Translations under genes and position numbers: made by a program | Assembly: GCF_014701095.1 (NCBI RefSeq) | Contig: NZ_AP023439.1 | Coordinates: 2,716,001 to 2,780,000, forward strand | Source: Streptomyces tuirus | Lineage (GTDB): Bacteria; Actinomycetota; Actinomycetes; Streptomycetales; Streptomycetaceae | DNA length: 64,000 nt | Reading direction: 5' to 3' | In this document: positions 16,153 through 25,795 of the stretch, piece after piece | How positions within the stretch are numbered: the first letter of the stretch is position 1 | Layout of the letters: the number at the start of each line of letters is the position of its first letter | Notes under the pieces: generated by a model | Told to the model about the DNA's origin: nothing | The model's database searches: none | Seen by the model: the letters and a program-made list of their open reading frames with translations, nothing else

Positions 16153-18089
16153 ACGACCGTGCAGGCCGCCGCCGGGCCCGTCGACTCGCGATCGGCACGG
16201 CGGTGGTACTCGCGCTGGCCGGGATGAACGGGCCGTGGCTCTACCGCTTCAGCACCGAGAAATACCACCAGTACAAGATCAACAAGCCGGAGTACAAGGC
16301 CGCGAACGGCAAGTGGGAGATCGTCGACTTCCCCGAGGAGTACCGGCAGAACACCATCCACGCGGCGCTGCTGCGCACCGGCAAGGTGCTGCTCGTCGCG
16401 GGGTCGGGCAACGACCAGGACAACTTCGACGCGAAGAAGTTCGACACCCGGATCTGGGACCCGGTCAAGGGCACCGTCAAGAAGGTCCCCACCCCGGCCG
16501 ACCTGTTCTGCACCGGCCACACCCAGCTCGCCAACGGCAATCTGCTGATCGCCGGCGGCACCAAGCGCTACGAGAAGCTCGAGGGTGACGTCACCAAGGC
16601 CGGCGGCCTGATGATCGTCCACAACGAGAACCCGGACGCCCCGATAACCCTGCCCGCGGGCACCACGTTCACCGGCAAGAAGAACGGCAAGACCTTCGTC
16701 TCCAAGGACCCGGTGCTCGTACCGCGCGCCAAGAAGGTCTTCGACAAGGCGACCGGCAAGTTCCTGCGCAACGACCCCGGTCTCGGCCGGATCTACGTCG
16801 AGGCGCAGAAGCGGGGCAAGAAGTTCGAGACGGGTACGCAGGACAACTACCGCGTGCACGGCCTGAAGGGCTCCGCCGCCAAGAACACCTACGGCATCGC
16901 GCAGAAGCTCGCCCTGGACAAGAAGGACTTCCAGGGCATCCGGGACGCCTTCGAGTTCGACCCGGTGGCCGAGAAGTACATCAAGGTCGACCCGATGAAG
17001 GAGGCCCGCTGGTACCCGACGCTCACCACCCTGAGCGACGGGAAGATCCTCAGCGTCTCCGGCCTCGACGACATCGGCCAGCTGGTCCCGGGCAAGAACG
17101 AGGTGTTCGACCCGAAGACCAAGAAGTGGACCTACACCGGCAAGGTCCGGCAGTTCCCGACCTATCCGGCGCTGTTCCTCATGCAGAACGGCAAGATCTT
17201 CTACTCGGGGTCCAACGCGGGCTACGGGCCGGACAACGTGGGCCGTGAGCCGGGCGTGTGGGACGTCGACACCAACAGGTTCTCGAAGATCCCGGGCCTG
17301 AGCGACCCCACGCTGATGGAGACGTCCGGCACGGTGCTGCTGCCTCCGGCGCAGGACGAGACGTACATGGTGGTCGGCGGCGGCGGCGTCGGCGAGTCCG
17401 AGAAGTCCAGCGAGAAGACCCGGATCGTCGACCTGAAGAAGGCGAACCCGAGCTTCGAGGACGGCCCGTCCCTGGACAAGGGCACGCGCTACCCGAGCGC
17501 CTCGGTCCTGCCCGACGACAGTGTGCTGATCTCCGGCGGTTCGGAGGACTACCGCGGCCGCGGTGACTCCAACATCCTCGAGGCGCGGCTGTACGACGCG
17601 GAGAGGAACGAGCTGAAGCGCGTCGCCGACCCGCTCGTGGGCCGCAACTACCACTCCGGTTCGATTCTGCTGCCCGACGGCCGCGTGATGTTCTTCGGCT
17701 CCGACTCGCTCTACGCCGACAAGGCCAACACCAAGCCGGGCGAGTTCGAGCAGCGCATCGAGATCTACACGCCGCCGTACCTGTACGGCGACGGGGACCA
17801 GCCTTCGCTGTCGGGCGGGCCGCAGACCATCGAGCGCGGCGGCACGGGGACGTTCACCTCGTCGGACGCCTCTCGGGTCAAGAAGGTCCGGCTGATCCGG
17901 CCGAGCGCCGCCACGCATGTCACGGACGTCGACCAGCGGTCGATCGCCCTGCACTTCAAGGCGTCCGGCGACAAGCTGACGGTGACCGTGCCGGAGAACC
18001 GGAACCTGGTCCAGGCGGGCTGGTACATGCTGTTCGTGACGGACGCCGACGGGACCCCGAGCAAGGCGCAGTGGGTCAAGGTGCCCTGA
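16149..18089 (+). CDS. glxA: Copper radical (galactose-oxidase-like) oxidase GlxA
   Basis: The 646-aa protein has an N-terminal membrane anchor (residues 13-30) and an extracellular Kelch-type beta-propeller followed by an Ig-like domain. The copper radical site can be read by comparison with galactose oxidase. Cys121 (FCTGHTQL) should cross-link to Tyr289 (RWYPTLTTL, with Trp288 stacking). Tyr501-His502 (RNYHSGS) and His590 (ATHVTDVDQR) are the other copper ligands. It oxidises a sugar hydroxyl to an aldehyde, probably on the glycan made by CslA, and is needed for glycan deposition and morphology in S. lividans. Start overlaps the cslA stop (ATGA). A strong hairpin follows the gene. Confidence 0.95.
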   Translation: MNDRAGRRRARRLAIGTAVVLALAGMNGPWLYRFSTEKYHQYKINKPEYKAANGKWEIVDFPEEYRQNTIHAALLRTGKVLLVAGSGNDQDNFDAKKFDTRIWDPVKGTVKKVPTPADLFCTGHTQLANGNLLIAGGTKRYEKLEGDVTKAGGLMIVHNENPDAPITLPAGTTFTGKKNGKTFVSKDPVLVPRAKKVFDKATGKFLRNDPGLGRIYVEAQKRGKKFETGTQDNYRVHGLKGSAAKNTYGIAQKLALDKKDFQGIRDAFEFDPVAEKYIKVDPMKEARWYPTLTTLSDGKILSVSGLDDIGQLVPGKNEVFDPKTKKWTYTGKVRQFPTYPALFLMQNGKIFYSGSNAGYGPDNVGREPGVWDVDTNRFSKIPGLSDPTLMETSGTVLLPPAQDETYMVVGGGGVGESEKSSEKTRIVDLKKANPSFEDGPSLDKGTRYPSASVLPDDSVLISGGSEDYRGRGDSNILEARLYDAERNELKRVADPLVGRNYHSGSILLPDGRVMFFGSDSLYADKANTKPGEFEQRIEIYTPPYLYGDGDQPSLSGGPQTIERGGTGTFTSSDASRVKKVRLIRPSAATHVTDVDQRSIALHFKASGDKLTVTVPENRNLVQAGWYMLFVTDADGTPSKAQWVKVP

Positions 18090-18101
18090 CAGACAACCGG
18101 C

Positions 18102-18133
18102 AAGGGGCGCTCTCCGTGAGGAGAGCGCCCCTT
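18102..18133. terminator. Bidirectional terminator between glxA and the GH6 gene
   Basis: A perfect 14-bp stem (AAGGGGCGCTCTCC with GGAGAGCGCCCCTT, loop GTGA) begins 13 bases after the glxA stop and ends 35 bases from the convergent GH6 gene. Confidence 0.88.
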
Positions 18134-18168
18134 TCGCATACGCCGGTCCGCTGTGGCGGGCCGGTCCG

Positions 18169-19206
18169 TCAGCCGGTGGCCTTCGCCAGCTTCAGGGCGT
18201 AGTCCCCCCACCACTGGCCCGCCTTGGGCCCGCCCTTGCACTCGCCGTCCGACTCGCCCGGACGCTTCACCCACAGATAGGCGTCGACCAGCGGGTCCGC
18301 CGTCTTCGTCGTCGGGGTCTCGCCCAGGGAGCGGCCCGGCGGGTTGCACCAGCGCTCGTCGGGGTTGCCGGCGCCGTAGGGGCCCTTGCCGTTGCGGCTG
18401 GTGTCGATGACGAAGTGCTTGCCGCCCACCTTGGCGGAGAGCTGCTTGCCGTAGGCGATGGAGTCCTTGGTGGAGTAGAAGTTGGAGACGTTCACCGAGA
18501 AGCCGTCGGCCTGGGCGATGCCCGCGCGGTTCAGGGACTCGAAGATCTGGTCGGGTTGCTGCCAGCCGGCGTTGCCCGCGTCCAGGTAGACCTTCGTGTT
18601 CTTCAGGGACTTCAGCTTGGCGACGGCGCCCTTGAGGAGGTCGTAGCGCTCCTCGTGGAACTGCTCCGGGGTGCAGCCGTCGACCAGGTGCAGCAGGGCG
18701 TCCGGCTCCAGGACGACCGTGGCGGCCCGGTCGCCGATGCCCGCGGCGACGCCGTCGAGCCACTCGCGGTAGGCGTTGCCGTCGGCGGCGCCGCCCTGCG
18801 AGTACTGGCCGCAGTCGCGGTGCGGGATGTTGTAGAGGACGAGCAGGGCCGTACGGCCGGCCTTGTCGGCGGCCTCGGTGAAGCCCTGCGTCTGCTCCTG
18901 CGGGTTGTCCGGGCCGACCCACTCGGCGACCGGCTGCTCGGCGATCTTGCGGATCTGCTCGGCGTCCTGCTTCTTGCCGGACTTCTCCAGGGCGGCGACC
19001 TGCCGCGCCGCGGTCCCGTCCGGGTTGACCCAGAACGGGGCTTTTTCCTTGGGCTGTTGGGTGATCCCGGCGCCCGCGTCGGCGCCCTTGTCCGATCCGT
19101 CTCCTCCGTCGGAGGAGGAACACCCCGTCACCAGCAGTGCCGCCCCCAGCACCGCTGCGGACATCCGCCTCCCGGCGAACGCCCCCGCCCCCCTGCTGCC
19201 GTACAT
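18169..19206 (-). CDS. cslZ: GH6 endoglucanase-like lipoprotein
   Basis: The 345-aa precursor has a lipoprotein signal ending in LLVTGC, followed by an Asp/Gly-rich linker. The GH6 domain has ALLVLYNIPHRDCGQ, catalytic-Asp motif TVVLEPDALLHL, VNVSNFYST and HFVIDTSRNGKGP. It should hydrolyse beta-1,4-glucan at the outer membrane face. In Streptomyces the gene next to glxA is called cslZ and is thought to process the CslA polymer. The start MYGSRGAG has GGGGGAG at 5 bases; 21 upstream in-frame codons are not needed. It is convergent with cslA-glxA, so it is controlled separately. Confidence 0.88.
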   Translation of the reverse strand: MYGSRGAGAFAGRRMSAAVLGAALLVTGCSSSDGGDGSDKGADAGAGITQQPKEKAPFWVNPDGTAARQVAALEKSGKKQDAEQIRKIAEQPVAEWVGPDNPQEQTQGFTEAADKAGRTALLVLYNIPHRDCGQYSQGGAADGNAYREWLDGVAAGIGDRAATVVLEPDALLHLVDGCTPEQFHEERYDLLKGAVAKLKSLKNTKVYLDAGNAGWQQPDQIFESLNRAGIAQADGFSVNVSNFYSTKDSIAYGKQLSAKVGGKHFVIDTSRNGKGPYGAGNPDERWCNPPGRSLGETPTTKTADPLVDAYLWVKRPGESDGECKGGPKAGQWWGDYALKLAKATG

Positions 19207-19554
19207 CCAACTCCCCCTTGGGTGCAGCGTTCCAAGTCTCAATCCTGACATACGTCCCGCGACACCCACGAGGCAAACGCCACCTGCGCGGATGACGCAG
19301 CGCCACCGTATCGGGACTTGGCGTATCCAACCTCTAGGCCCGGGTGGCCCTTTGGTTCTAGAGTCTTCTCAGCACATGCCCGGCCTCCGGCCAGAGATTC
19401 ACCCACCGTGACTCCCGTGGCCTCCCGCGCAGCTCGCCGGGTTACTCCCGCAGCCCGTGCGCGCGGTGGAGGACCGGCCCGGTCGGCGGCCTCAGGGGGA
19501 GCGGGTCGCCGACCGGGTTGGGGGGGCGTCGCCGGGCCGCACCGCCTTCGGGAC
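19207..19554. other. Intergenic, no gene recognised
   Basis: This 348-bp stretch lies upstream of the GH6 gene and after the sortase gene, both on the minus strand. I see no RNA gene and no coding frame with an RBS. It presumably holds the GH6 promoter. Confidence 0.5.
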
Positions 19555-20238
19555 TCAGAGGCCGGTTCCGGTCAGGTACGCCGAGACGACCACGTTGGCG
19601 GTGTAGCTGCGGGTCGTGCGGTCGAAGCTGCCGCCGCACGTGACCAGCCGCAGTTCGGCCCGCCCCGACTCGCGGGGCCCGTACGCCTGGTGGGCGTCGA
19701 AGCGGTCGCGGGTGAGGACCTGCACGGACTCGACGGTGAACTCGGCGACCTTGGCGTCGGCCCGGATCACCCGGATCGTCTGGCCCGGCCGCATGGCACT
19801 GACCTTGTAGAAGACGGCGGGCCGGCTGTCGGTGTCGACGTGACCGACCATCAGCGCGGTGCCGGGTGCCCCGGGGGCGACCCCTCCGGAGTACCAGCCG
19901 ACCACGTCCGGCTGGTCGTACGGCGGCGGATCGGGCGCCCCGCGTGCGTCGAGGCCGCGTGCCACCACCGGGGCCTGGATGCCGAGCCCGGGGATGTCGA
20001 CGCGCTGCGGCAGCGCGTCGCCCAGCGGCCGGTGCTCGGGCGGCAGCTTGATGTCCGGGGGGCGTCCGGCCGCCGCCATGTCGCCCGTGGCGGGGGCCGA
20101 GATGCCGTGCCGCATCTCGGTGACCTCACGGCCCCACAGCCACAGCCCGAGCAGCAGCACGACCCAGGCCATGCCGGTCAGCAGCCGGCCGGTGCCCGAG
20201 AAGCGTTTCTGCAGGTGATCGTGATCGTGATCGTGCAT
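19555..20238 (-). CDS. Class F sortase
   Basis: The 227-aa protein has a striking His/Asp N-terminus (HDHDHDH), one membrane helix (about residues 18-36) and an extracytoplasmic sortase domain. The triad is His133 (MVGHVDT), Cys201 (RLVTCGGSFD) and an Arg shortly after. Sortases cut a sorting motif and transfer the protein to an amine acceptor; class F substrates in actinobacteria are poorly known. The gene starts 2 bases after the stop of the exported Pro/Ala-rich protein gene, so that protein is a likely partner or substrate. The alternating His-Asp head may bind metal, which is speculation. Confidence 0.88.
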   Translation of the reverse strand: MHDHDHDHLQKRFSGTGRLLTGMAWVVLLLGLWLWGREVTEMRHGISAPATGDMAAAGRPPDIKLPPEHRPLGDALPQRVDIPGLGIQAPVVARGLDARGAPDPPPYDQPDVVGWYSGGVAPGAPGTALMVGHVDTDSRPAVFYKVSAMRPGQTIRVIRADAKVAEFTVESVQVLTRDRFDAHQAYGPRESGRAELRLVTCGGSFDRTTRSYTANVVVSAYLTGTGL

Positions 20239-20240
20239 GG

Positions 20241-21104
20241 TCAGTCCGTTCCGCGGCCCCGGCGCAGACCGCGCCGTGCTACGACCACCGCGGCCACGCC
20301 GGCGAGCACCAGCCCGGTCACCCCCTGCGCCGCACCGGGACCGGCACCGCGCTCCTCGGCGGCGACGCGCTCGGCGGCACCGCCACCGCCGGCCTGGACG
20401 GGGGCGACGGGTGAGGCCGGGGCACCGGGCCGGTGCGAGAGGGGGGCTTCGTCGTCGGCGCCCGGAGCGGACGGCTCCCCGTCGACGCCGGGAGCGGACG
20501 GCCGGCCGCCGCCGTCGGGCGCGGGCAGTCGGCCGCTACCGCCGGCGGCGCCGGGTGCGGGCGGTTGACCGCCCGATCCGGGGGCGGCGTCGGGTGCGGG
20601 CTTGTGGCCGTCCGTCCCGGGGGCGGCGTCGGGTGCGGGCCTGTGGCCGGCCGTCCCGGGGGCGGGTGGCTGACCATCGGCTCCGGGAGCCGGGAGCGGC
20701 GCGGTCTCGTGCCCGGGAGGCGGCGCGGCCTCGTGCCCGGGGAGCGGCGCGGCGTCGGACCGTGGCGCCTTGCCGTCGCGGACGGTCAGGGTGCCGGTCT
20801 GTCGCGTGGCACCGCAGGTGACCCGCACGGCGTACGAACCCGCCTCGGCGGTGGAGCGGACGCGGCTCTCGCCGGTGAGTTCGCGTGCGCCGGTGGCGGT
20901 GAGCCGGGCGTCCGCGACGAACGCCGTCGAGGCGGCGACGGCCGTCCGCTGCGCGCAGCCGGTGACGCGGAGTGTGATGTCACTGCCGGGGGCGGGGGCC
21001 GCCGGGGTCACCGAGACGCTCCCCGTATCCGCCGCGTACGCCGCAGGGGCGAGGGCGACAGCGGCCAGGACGCCCGTACAGACAGTGACTTTCAGGGAAC
21101 CCAT
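20241..21104 (-). CDS. Exported Pro/Ala/Gly-rich protein with C-terminal membrane anchor
   Basis: The 287-aa protein has a signal peptide (cleavage around AYAAD, residue 25) and a beta-rich domain with two Cys (VTGCAQRT, RVTCGATR) that may form a disulfide. A long low-complexity region follows (APG, PAPGADG and APDAAPG repeats, about residues 115-240). Near the end is a hydrophobic helix with a basic tail (LVLAGVAAVVVARRGLRRGRG). No clear LPxTG motif is seen. It forms an operon with the class F sortase (2-base gap). The layout suggests a wall-spanning stalk protein. Function unknown. Confidence 0.75.
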   Translation of the reverse strand: MGSLKVTVCTGVLAAVALAPAAYAADTGSVSVTPAAPAPGSDITLRVTGCAQRTAVAASTAFVADARLTATGARELTGESRVRSTAEAGSYAVRVTCGATRQTGTLTVRDGKAPRSDAAPLPGHEAAPPPGHETAPLPAPGADGQPPAPGTAGHRPAPDAAPGTDGHKPAPDAAPGSGGQPPAPGAAGGSGRLPAPDGGGRPSAPGVDGEPSAPGADDEAPLSHRPGAPASPVAPVQAGGGGAAERVAAEERGAGPGAAQGVTGLVLAGVAAVVVARRGLRRGRGTD

Positions 21105-21236
21105 CGTGAACCTCCAGATGCCTGGAGCCTCCCCCGCGCGGTGGGCCGCCGCATCCTCAGGGAAGCGGCGGCTGCTCCGGACGGGTGACGACGGGTTTGG
21201 CGGCGGGCCCGGGCTCCTGCCCGGCGCCGCCCGGGT

Positions 21237-22016
21237 TCAGACCCGGTCGACGAGGTCCGCGATCGAGTCCACGACCTGCGACGGCCGGTAGGGGAAACCG
21301 TCGACCTGGTCGGGCCGGGTCAGACCGGTGAGCACCAGGAACGTCTGCATCCCGGCCTCCATGCCGGCCAGCACGTCGGTGTCCATGCGGTCGCCGATCA
21401 TCGCGCTGGTCTCGGAGTGCGCCCCGATGGCGTTCAGCCCGGTCCGCATCATCAGCGGGTTCGGCTTGCCCGCGAAGTACGGCTTCTTGCCGGTCGCCCG
21501 GGTGATCAGCGCGGCCACCGCACCGGTCGCGGGCAGCGGTCCCTCGGAGGAGGGGCCCGTCTCGTCGGGGTTGGTGCAGATGAACCGGGCGCCGCCGAGG
21601 ATGAGCCGCACCGCCTTCGTCATGGCCGTGAAGGAGTACGTACGGGTCTCGCCGAGGACGACGTAGTCCGGCTCGTGGTCGGTCAGGATGTAGCCGATGT
21701 CGTGCAGCGCGGTGGTCAGCCCCGCCTCGCCGATGACATACGCCGAGCCGCCCGGCCGCTGGTCGTCCAGGAACTGGGCGGTGGCCAGGGCCGAGGTCCA
21801 GATCGACTCGATCGGCACGTCCAGGCCCATGCGGCGCAGCCGGGCGTGCAGGTCGCGCGGGGTGTACATCGAGTTGTTGGTGAGGACCAGGAAGGGCTTC
21901 CCCGACTCGCGCAGTTTCTTCAGGAAGGCGTCGGCACCGGGGATCGGTACGCCCTCGTGGATGAGCACGCCGTCCATGTCGGTGAGCCACGACTCGATGG
22001 GCTTGCGGTCTGCCAT
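21237..22016 (-). CDS. HAD-superfamily phosphatase (NagD-like, class IIA)
   Basis: The 259-aa cytoplasmic enzyme has HAD motif I WLTDMDGVL (Asp13 nucleophile, Asp15), motif II VLTNNS, a C2-type cap and motif IV MIGDRMDTDV. The NagD/AraL group removes phosphate from small phosphorylated metabolites, often as a housecleaning enzyme. The start MADRKPIE has AGGAG at 8 bases; upstream in-frame codons lack support. It is a single gene. The reaction type is clear, the substrate is not. Confidence 0.88.
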   Translation of the reverse strand: MADRKPIESWLTDMDGVLIHEGVPIPGADAFLKKLRESGKPFLVLTNNSMYTPRDLHARLRRMGLDVPIESIWTSALATAQFLDDQRPGGSAYVIGEAGLTTALHDIGYILTDHEPDYVVLGETRTYSFTAMTKAVRLILGGARFICTNPDETGPSSEGPLPATGAVAALITRATGKKPYFAGKPNPLMMRTGLNAIGAHSETSAMIGDRMDTDVLAGMEAGMQTFLVLTGLTRPDQVDGFPYRPSQVVDSIADLVDRV

Positions 22017-22124
22017 GTGCGGGATCTCCTGCCGTACGCGGTCCTGCGTGCGACCCAGCCTAGACAGTGGGCGGATCATGCGGAATGGCCTGTGTGCGGC
22101 GTCCCGACTGGCGGGACGTCCGGC

Positions 22125-22940
<816 letters not shown>

Positions 22941-23066
22941 GATGATGTGACATTCCGCGCGGCGTGGCCGACGAGACGACTCCGGCGCGAACCGGCCCCG
23001 AACGGCGGTGCGGAACCGCCCGGTCGGCGGACAACAGGCTCCGGCGACGGCCCGGACCTCAGCGAG

Positions 23067-23168
23067 CCCACCATCCGATCCGCCCCACCATCCGATGCGC
23101 CCCACCGCCCGATCCGCCTCACCATCCGGTGCGCCCCACCGCCCGGTCCGCCCCACCATCCGGTCCGT
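23067..23168. repeat. 17-bp tandem repeat array
   Basis: About six 17-bp units alternate between CCGCCCCACCATCCGAT and GCGCCCCACCGCCCGAT types. The array lies in the 486-bp gap (22941-23426) between the LAATG protein and the ROK gene, which has no credible coding sequence. Confidence 0.75.
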
Positions 23169-23208
23169 GCCGCGCCTCGACCACCTCGACGTCTGACACC
23201 GGCCCGGA

Positions 23209-23286
23209 ACGAGCGGCCCGAGCGGCACGAGCGGACCGAGCGGCACGAGCGGACCGAGCGGCACGAGCGGCACAAGCGGCACGAGT
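23209..23286. repeat. 9-bp tandem repeat array
   Basis: About eight 9-bp units alternate between GCGGCACGA and GCGGACCGA, giving an 18-bp superperiod. This is the second of three arrays in the same gap. It could be read as an Arg/Ala/Glu or Val/Pro/Leu repeat, but no RBS-start pair supports translation. Confidence 0.75.
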
Positions 23287-23306
23287 CCTACCCGCCCGGC
23301 ACCCCA

Positions 23307-23423
23307 CCCCAGCCCTCACCACGCCCGCCGGCCTGCTCCACCACCCCAGCCCTCACCACGCCCGCCGGCCTGCTCCACAGCCCCAGCCCTCACCACGCCC
23401 GCCGGGTTCCTCCACAGCCCCGC
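23307..23423. repeat. 37-bp direct repeat, three copies
   Basis: A 37-bp unit beginning CCCCAGCCCTCACCACGCCC is repeated with an exact period (offsets 23311, 23348, 23385). The third copy diverges at its end. The array ends at the stop codon of the ROK gene. Confidence 0.8.
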
Positions 23424-23426
23424 ACC

Positions 23427-24608
23427 TCACCCGCCCCCACGCCCGAACACCGGCCCCAGCACCAGCTGGGCCGCCCCCACTGCCACGGCCCCGTCTCCGC
23501 CGGCGGCGACGCGCACCGGTACCGCGTCCTGGCCCGTTCGCCGGGACCGGGCCTCCAGCACCGCGTCGACCCCGCCCACGAAGGCCTCCGGCGCCGCCGC
23601 CACCGTACGGCCGCCGAGCAGGACGACGTCGATGTCGAGCAGCCCGACGAGATTCGCCGCGCCGGCTCCCAGCACCCGTGCCGCCTCGTCCAGATCGCCG
23701 CGCGCCACCGCGCCGAGACTCAGGGCCTCGACGCAGCCCCGGTCCCCGCAGGTGCAGTGCGGGCCGTCGAGCTGGATCACCTGGTGGCCGAACTCCCCGG
23801 CCCCGGTCCTGGCCCCGCGGTGCACGCTGCCGCCGATGACCAGCCCGGCCCCCAGGCCCGTACCGAGGTGCAGGTACACGAAGGAGCCGCCTTCGCCCCC
23901 GGCGGCCAGGCCCAGCGCCGCGGCGTTGGTGTCCTTGTCGACCACGACCGGCACCCCGAGCCGCCCGGCCAGCGCCTCCCGCAGCGGGAAGCCGTCCCAC
24001 CCGGGGAATCCGGTCACCCGGTGCAGCACCCCCCGGGCGTGATCGAGCGGTCCGGGCAACGCGACGCCGACGCCGAGCAGGGATGGATCGAGCCCGGAGA
24101 GTCCGTGCCCGGAGGGCTTGTCGCCGTGGGCCGGCAACACCCCCGCCACCGCCTCCTCCACCGCTCCCAGCACGGCCTCCGCCCCCGCCCCCAGATCCAG
24201 TGCGGCCCGGCGCTCCCCCACCACGGTCCCCCGCAGATCCACGAGCACGACCCGAACCTCGTCCCGGTCCAGATGGACCCCGACCGCGTGCCCGGCCTCG
24301 GGCACCAGCCGCAGCACCGTGCGCGGCTTGCCCCCGGTGGACGCCCGGCGGCCGGCCTCCGCCACGAGCCCGTCCTCCCGCAGCCGGGCGGTGATCTTGC
24401 TGACGGCCTGCGGGGTGAGTCCGGTCCGCTCGGCGAGTTCGAGGCGGCTGATGCCCTCGTCCCCGGCCGTCCGCAGCAGGTCGAGCACCAGAGCGGCGTT
24501 GTGGCTGCGCAGGGCGAGCAGATTGACCCCGCCGCCCCCGGCCCCCGACCCGGCTCCGACTCCGACCCCGGCCGTGCCGGCCGCCCCCGCGCCTCCCGTC
24601 CCGCGCAT
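23427..24608 (-). CDS. ROK-family transcriptional repressor
   Basis: The 393-aa protein has a Gly/Ala-rich head, then a winged helix (ISRLELAERTGLTPQAVSKITARL) and a ROK sugar-kinase-like domain. That domain has GVGVALPGPLD, DKDTNAAALG, the zinc motif CTCGDRGCVEA and GHQVIQ. ROK repressors sense a sugar and release their operator. I chose ATG 24608, with GGAG at 8 bases; a GTG 13 codons upstream is possible. It is divergent from a Gfo/Idh oxidoreductase gene, and a strong palindrome lies between them. The simplest model is sugar-dependent control of the oxidoreductase operon and of itself. Confidence 0.87.
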   Translation of the reverse strand: MRGTGGAGAAGTAGVGVGAGSGAGGGGVNLLALRSHNAALVLDLLRTAGDEGISRLELAERTGLTPQAVSKITARLREDGLVAEAGRRASTGGKPRTVLRLVPEAGHAVGVHLDRDEVRVVLVDLRGTVVGERRAALDLGAGAEAVLGAVEEAVAGVLPAHGDKPSGHGLSGLDPSLLGVGVALPGPLDHARGVLHRVTGFPGWDGFPLREALAGRLGVPVVVDKDTNAAALGLAAGGEGGSFVYLHLGTGLGAGLVIGGSVHRGARTGAGEFGHQVIQLDGPHCTCGDRGCVEALSLGAVARGDLDEAARVLGAGAANLVGLLDIDVVLLGGRTVAAAPEAFVGGVDAVLEARSRRTGQDAVPVRVAAGGDGAVAVGAAQLVLGPVFGRGGG

Positions 24609-24670
24609 GCCGCCCACTCCGCCCGTACGGTCGTCCGCCCTCTTCACACCCCCATTGTCCCCGGCGCTTG

Positions 24671-24697
24671 CACTTTGGCAACAGCGTTGCGAAAGTG
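24671..24697. promoter_or_regulatory. Putative ROK operator
   Basis: CACTTTGGCAAC and GTTGCGAAAGTG form a 12-bp inverted repeat with one mismatch and a 3-base spacer. It lies between the divergent ROK and oxidoreductase genes and ends 6 bases before the oxidoreductase ATG, so a bound repressor would block initiation. Confidence 0.75.
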
Positions 24698-24703
24698 GGG
24701 AGC

Positions 24704-25795
24704 ATGACTGGCACACCCCTCGGCACAGCCTCCGGCTCGCCCCTCCGCGTCGGCCTCGTCGGCTACGGCCTGGCCGGCTCCGTCTTCCACGCCCCGCTGA
24801 TCGCCGCCACGGAGGGCCTCGCCCTCGACACGGTGGTCACCTCGAACCCGGAACGGCAGCAGCAGGCCCGTGCCGAGTTCCCGGACGTCCGCCTCGCCGC
24901 CACACCCGACGAGTTGTTCGACCGGGCCGCCGAGCTGGACCTGGTCGTCATCGCCTCCCCGAACAAGACGCACGTGCCGCTCGCGAGGACCGCGCTGGAG
25001 GCCGGCCTGCCGGTCGTGGTCGACAAGCCCGTCGCGGGCACGGCGGCCGAGGCCCGCGAGCTCGCCGCCCTCGCCGAGGAGCGCGAGCTGCTCCTCTCCG
25101 TCTTCCAGAACCGCCGCTGGGACAACGACTTCCTCACCCTGCGCAAGCTGCTGAACGAGGGCGAGTTGGGCGACGTGTGGCGCTTCGAGTCCCGCTTCGA
25201 GCGGTGGCGTCCGAAGCCGAAGGGCGGCTGGCGCGAGTCCGGCGACCCCGCAGAGATCGGAGGTCTGCTCTACGACCTCGGCAGCCATGTCGTCGACCAG
25301 GCCCTGGTCCTGTTCGGTCCGGCGGCCTCCGTGTACGCGGAGACGGACATCCGCCGCCCGGGCGCCGAGACGGACGACGACACGTTCATCGCGATCACGC
25401 ACACCAACGGCGTCCGCTCCCATCTCTACGTCTCCGCGACGACCGCCCAGCTCGGCCCCCGCTTCCGCGTCCTGGGCTCGACCGCCGGTTACGTCAAGTA
25501 CGGCCTCGACCCCCAGGAGGCGGCGCTCCGGGACGGCCTGCGCCCCGGCCCCGGCTGGGGTGCGGAGTCCGAGTCGCTGTGGGGCCGCGTGGGCTCCGGC
25601 GAGTCCCCGCTGACCGGCGGCGGACGCGCCGAACCCACCCTCCCGGGCGACTACCCCGCCTACTATGCGGCCGTGGCGAAGGCCCTGCTGGAGGGCGGCC
25701 CCAACCCGGTGACCGCGCGGGAGGCGGCCGCCGCCCTGGACGTACTGGAGGCCGCCCGTCGTTCGGCCCTCGAGAAGGTGACGGTGACGCTGTGA
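24704..25795 (+). CDS. Gfo/Idh/MocA-family oxidoreductase
   Basis: The 363-aa cytoplasmic enzyme begins with a Rossmann domain (GLVGYGLAGSVFHAPLI), followed by VDKPVAG, the EKP-type motif with the catalytic Lys. The C-terminal domain has GGLLYDLGSHVVDQAL, whose His is typical of sugar dehydrogenases. It should oxidise or reduce a sugar or sugar-like ring with NAD(P). ATG 24704 has GGGGAG immediately upstream, overlapping the palindromic operator. Its stop overlaps the GTG start of the next gene (GTGA), so the two are co-translated. Control by the divergent ROK repressor is inferred from the operator. Confidence 0.88.
   Translation: MTGTPLGTASGSPLRVGLVGYGLAGSVFHAPLIAATEGLALDTVVTSNPERQQQARAEFPDVRLAATPDELFDRAAELDLVVIASPNKTHVPLARTALEAGLPVVVDKPVAGTAAEARELAALAEERELLLSVFQNRRWDNDFLTLRKLLNEGELGDVWRFESRFERWRPKPKGGWRESGDPAEIGGLLYDLGSHVVDQALVLFGPAASVYAETDIRRPGAETDDDTFIAITHTNGVRSHLYVSATTAQLGPRFRVLGSTAGYVKYGLDPQEAALRDGLRPGPGWGAESESLWGRVGSGESPLTGGGRAEPTLPGDYPAYYAAVAKALLEGGPNPVTAREAAAALDVLEAARRSALEKVTVTL

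Noticed and set aside
13891..17954. Very long open frames on the minus strand opposite cslA and glxA
   Set aside because: High GC leaves antisense frames open. The plus-strand frames have recognisable domains, RBSs and overlaps, while the antisense ones have low-complexity Arg/Gly/Val-rich products.
22941..23426. Possible CRISPR array
   Set aside because: Repeats are contiguous with no unique spacers and there are no cas genes.
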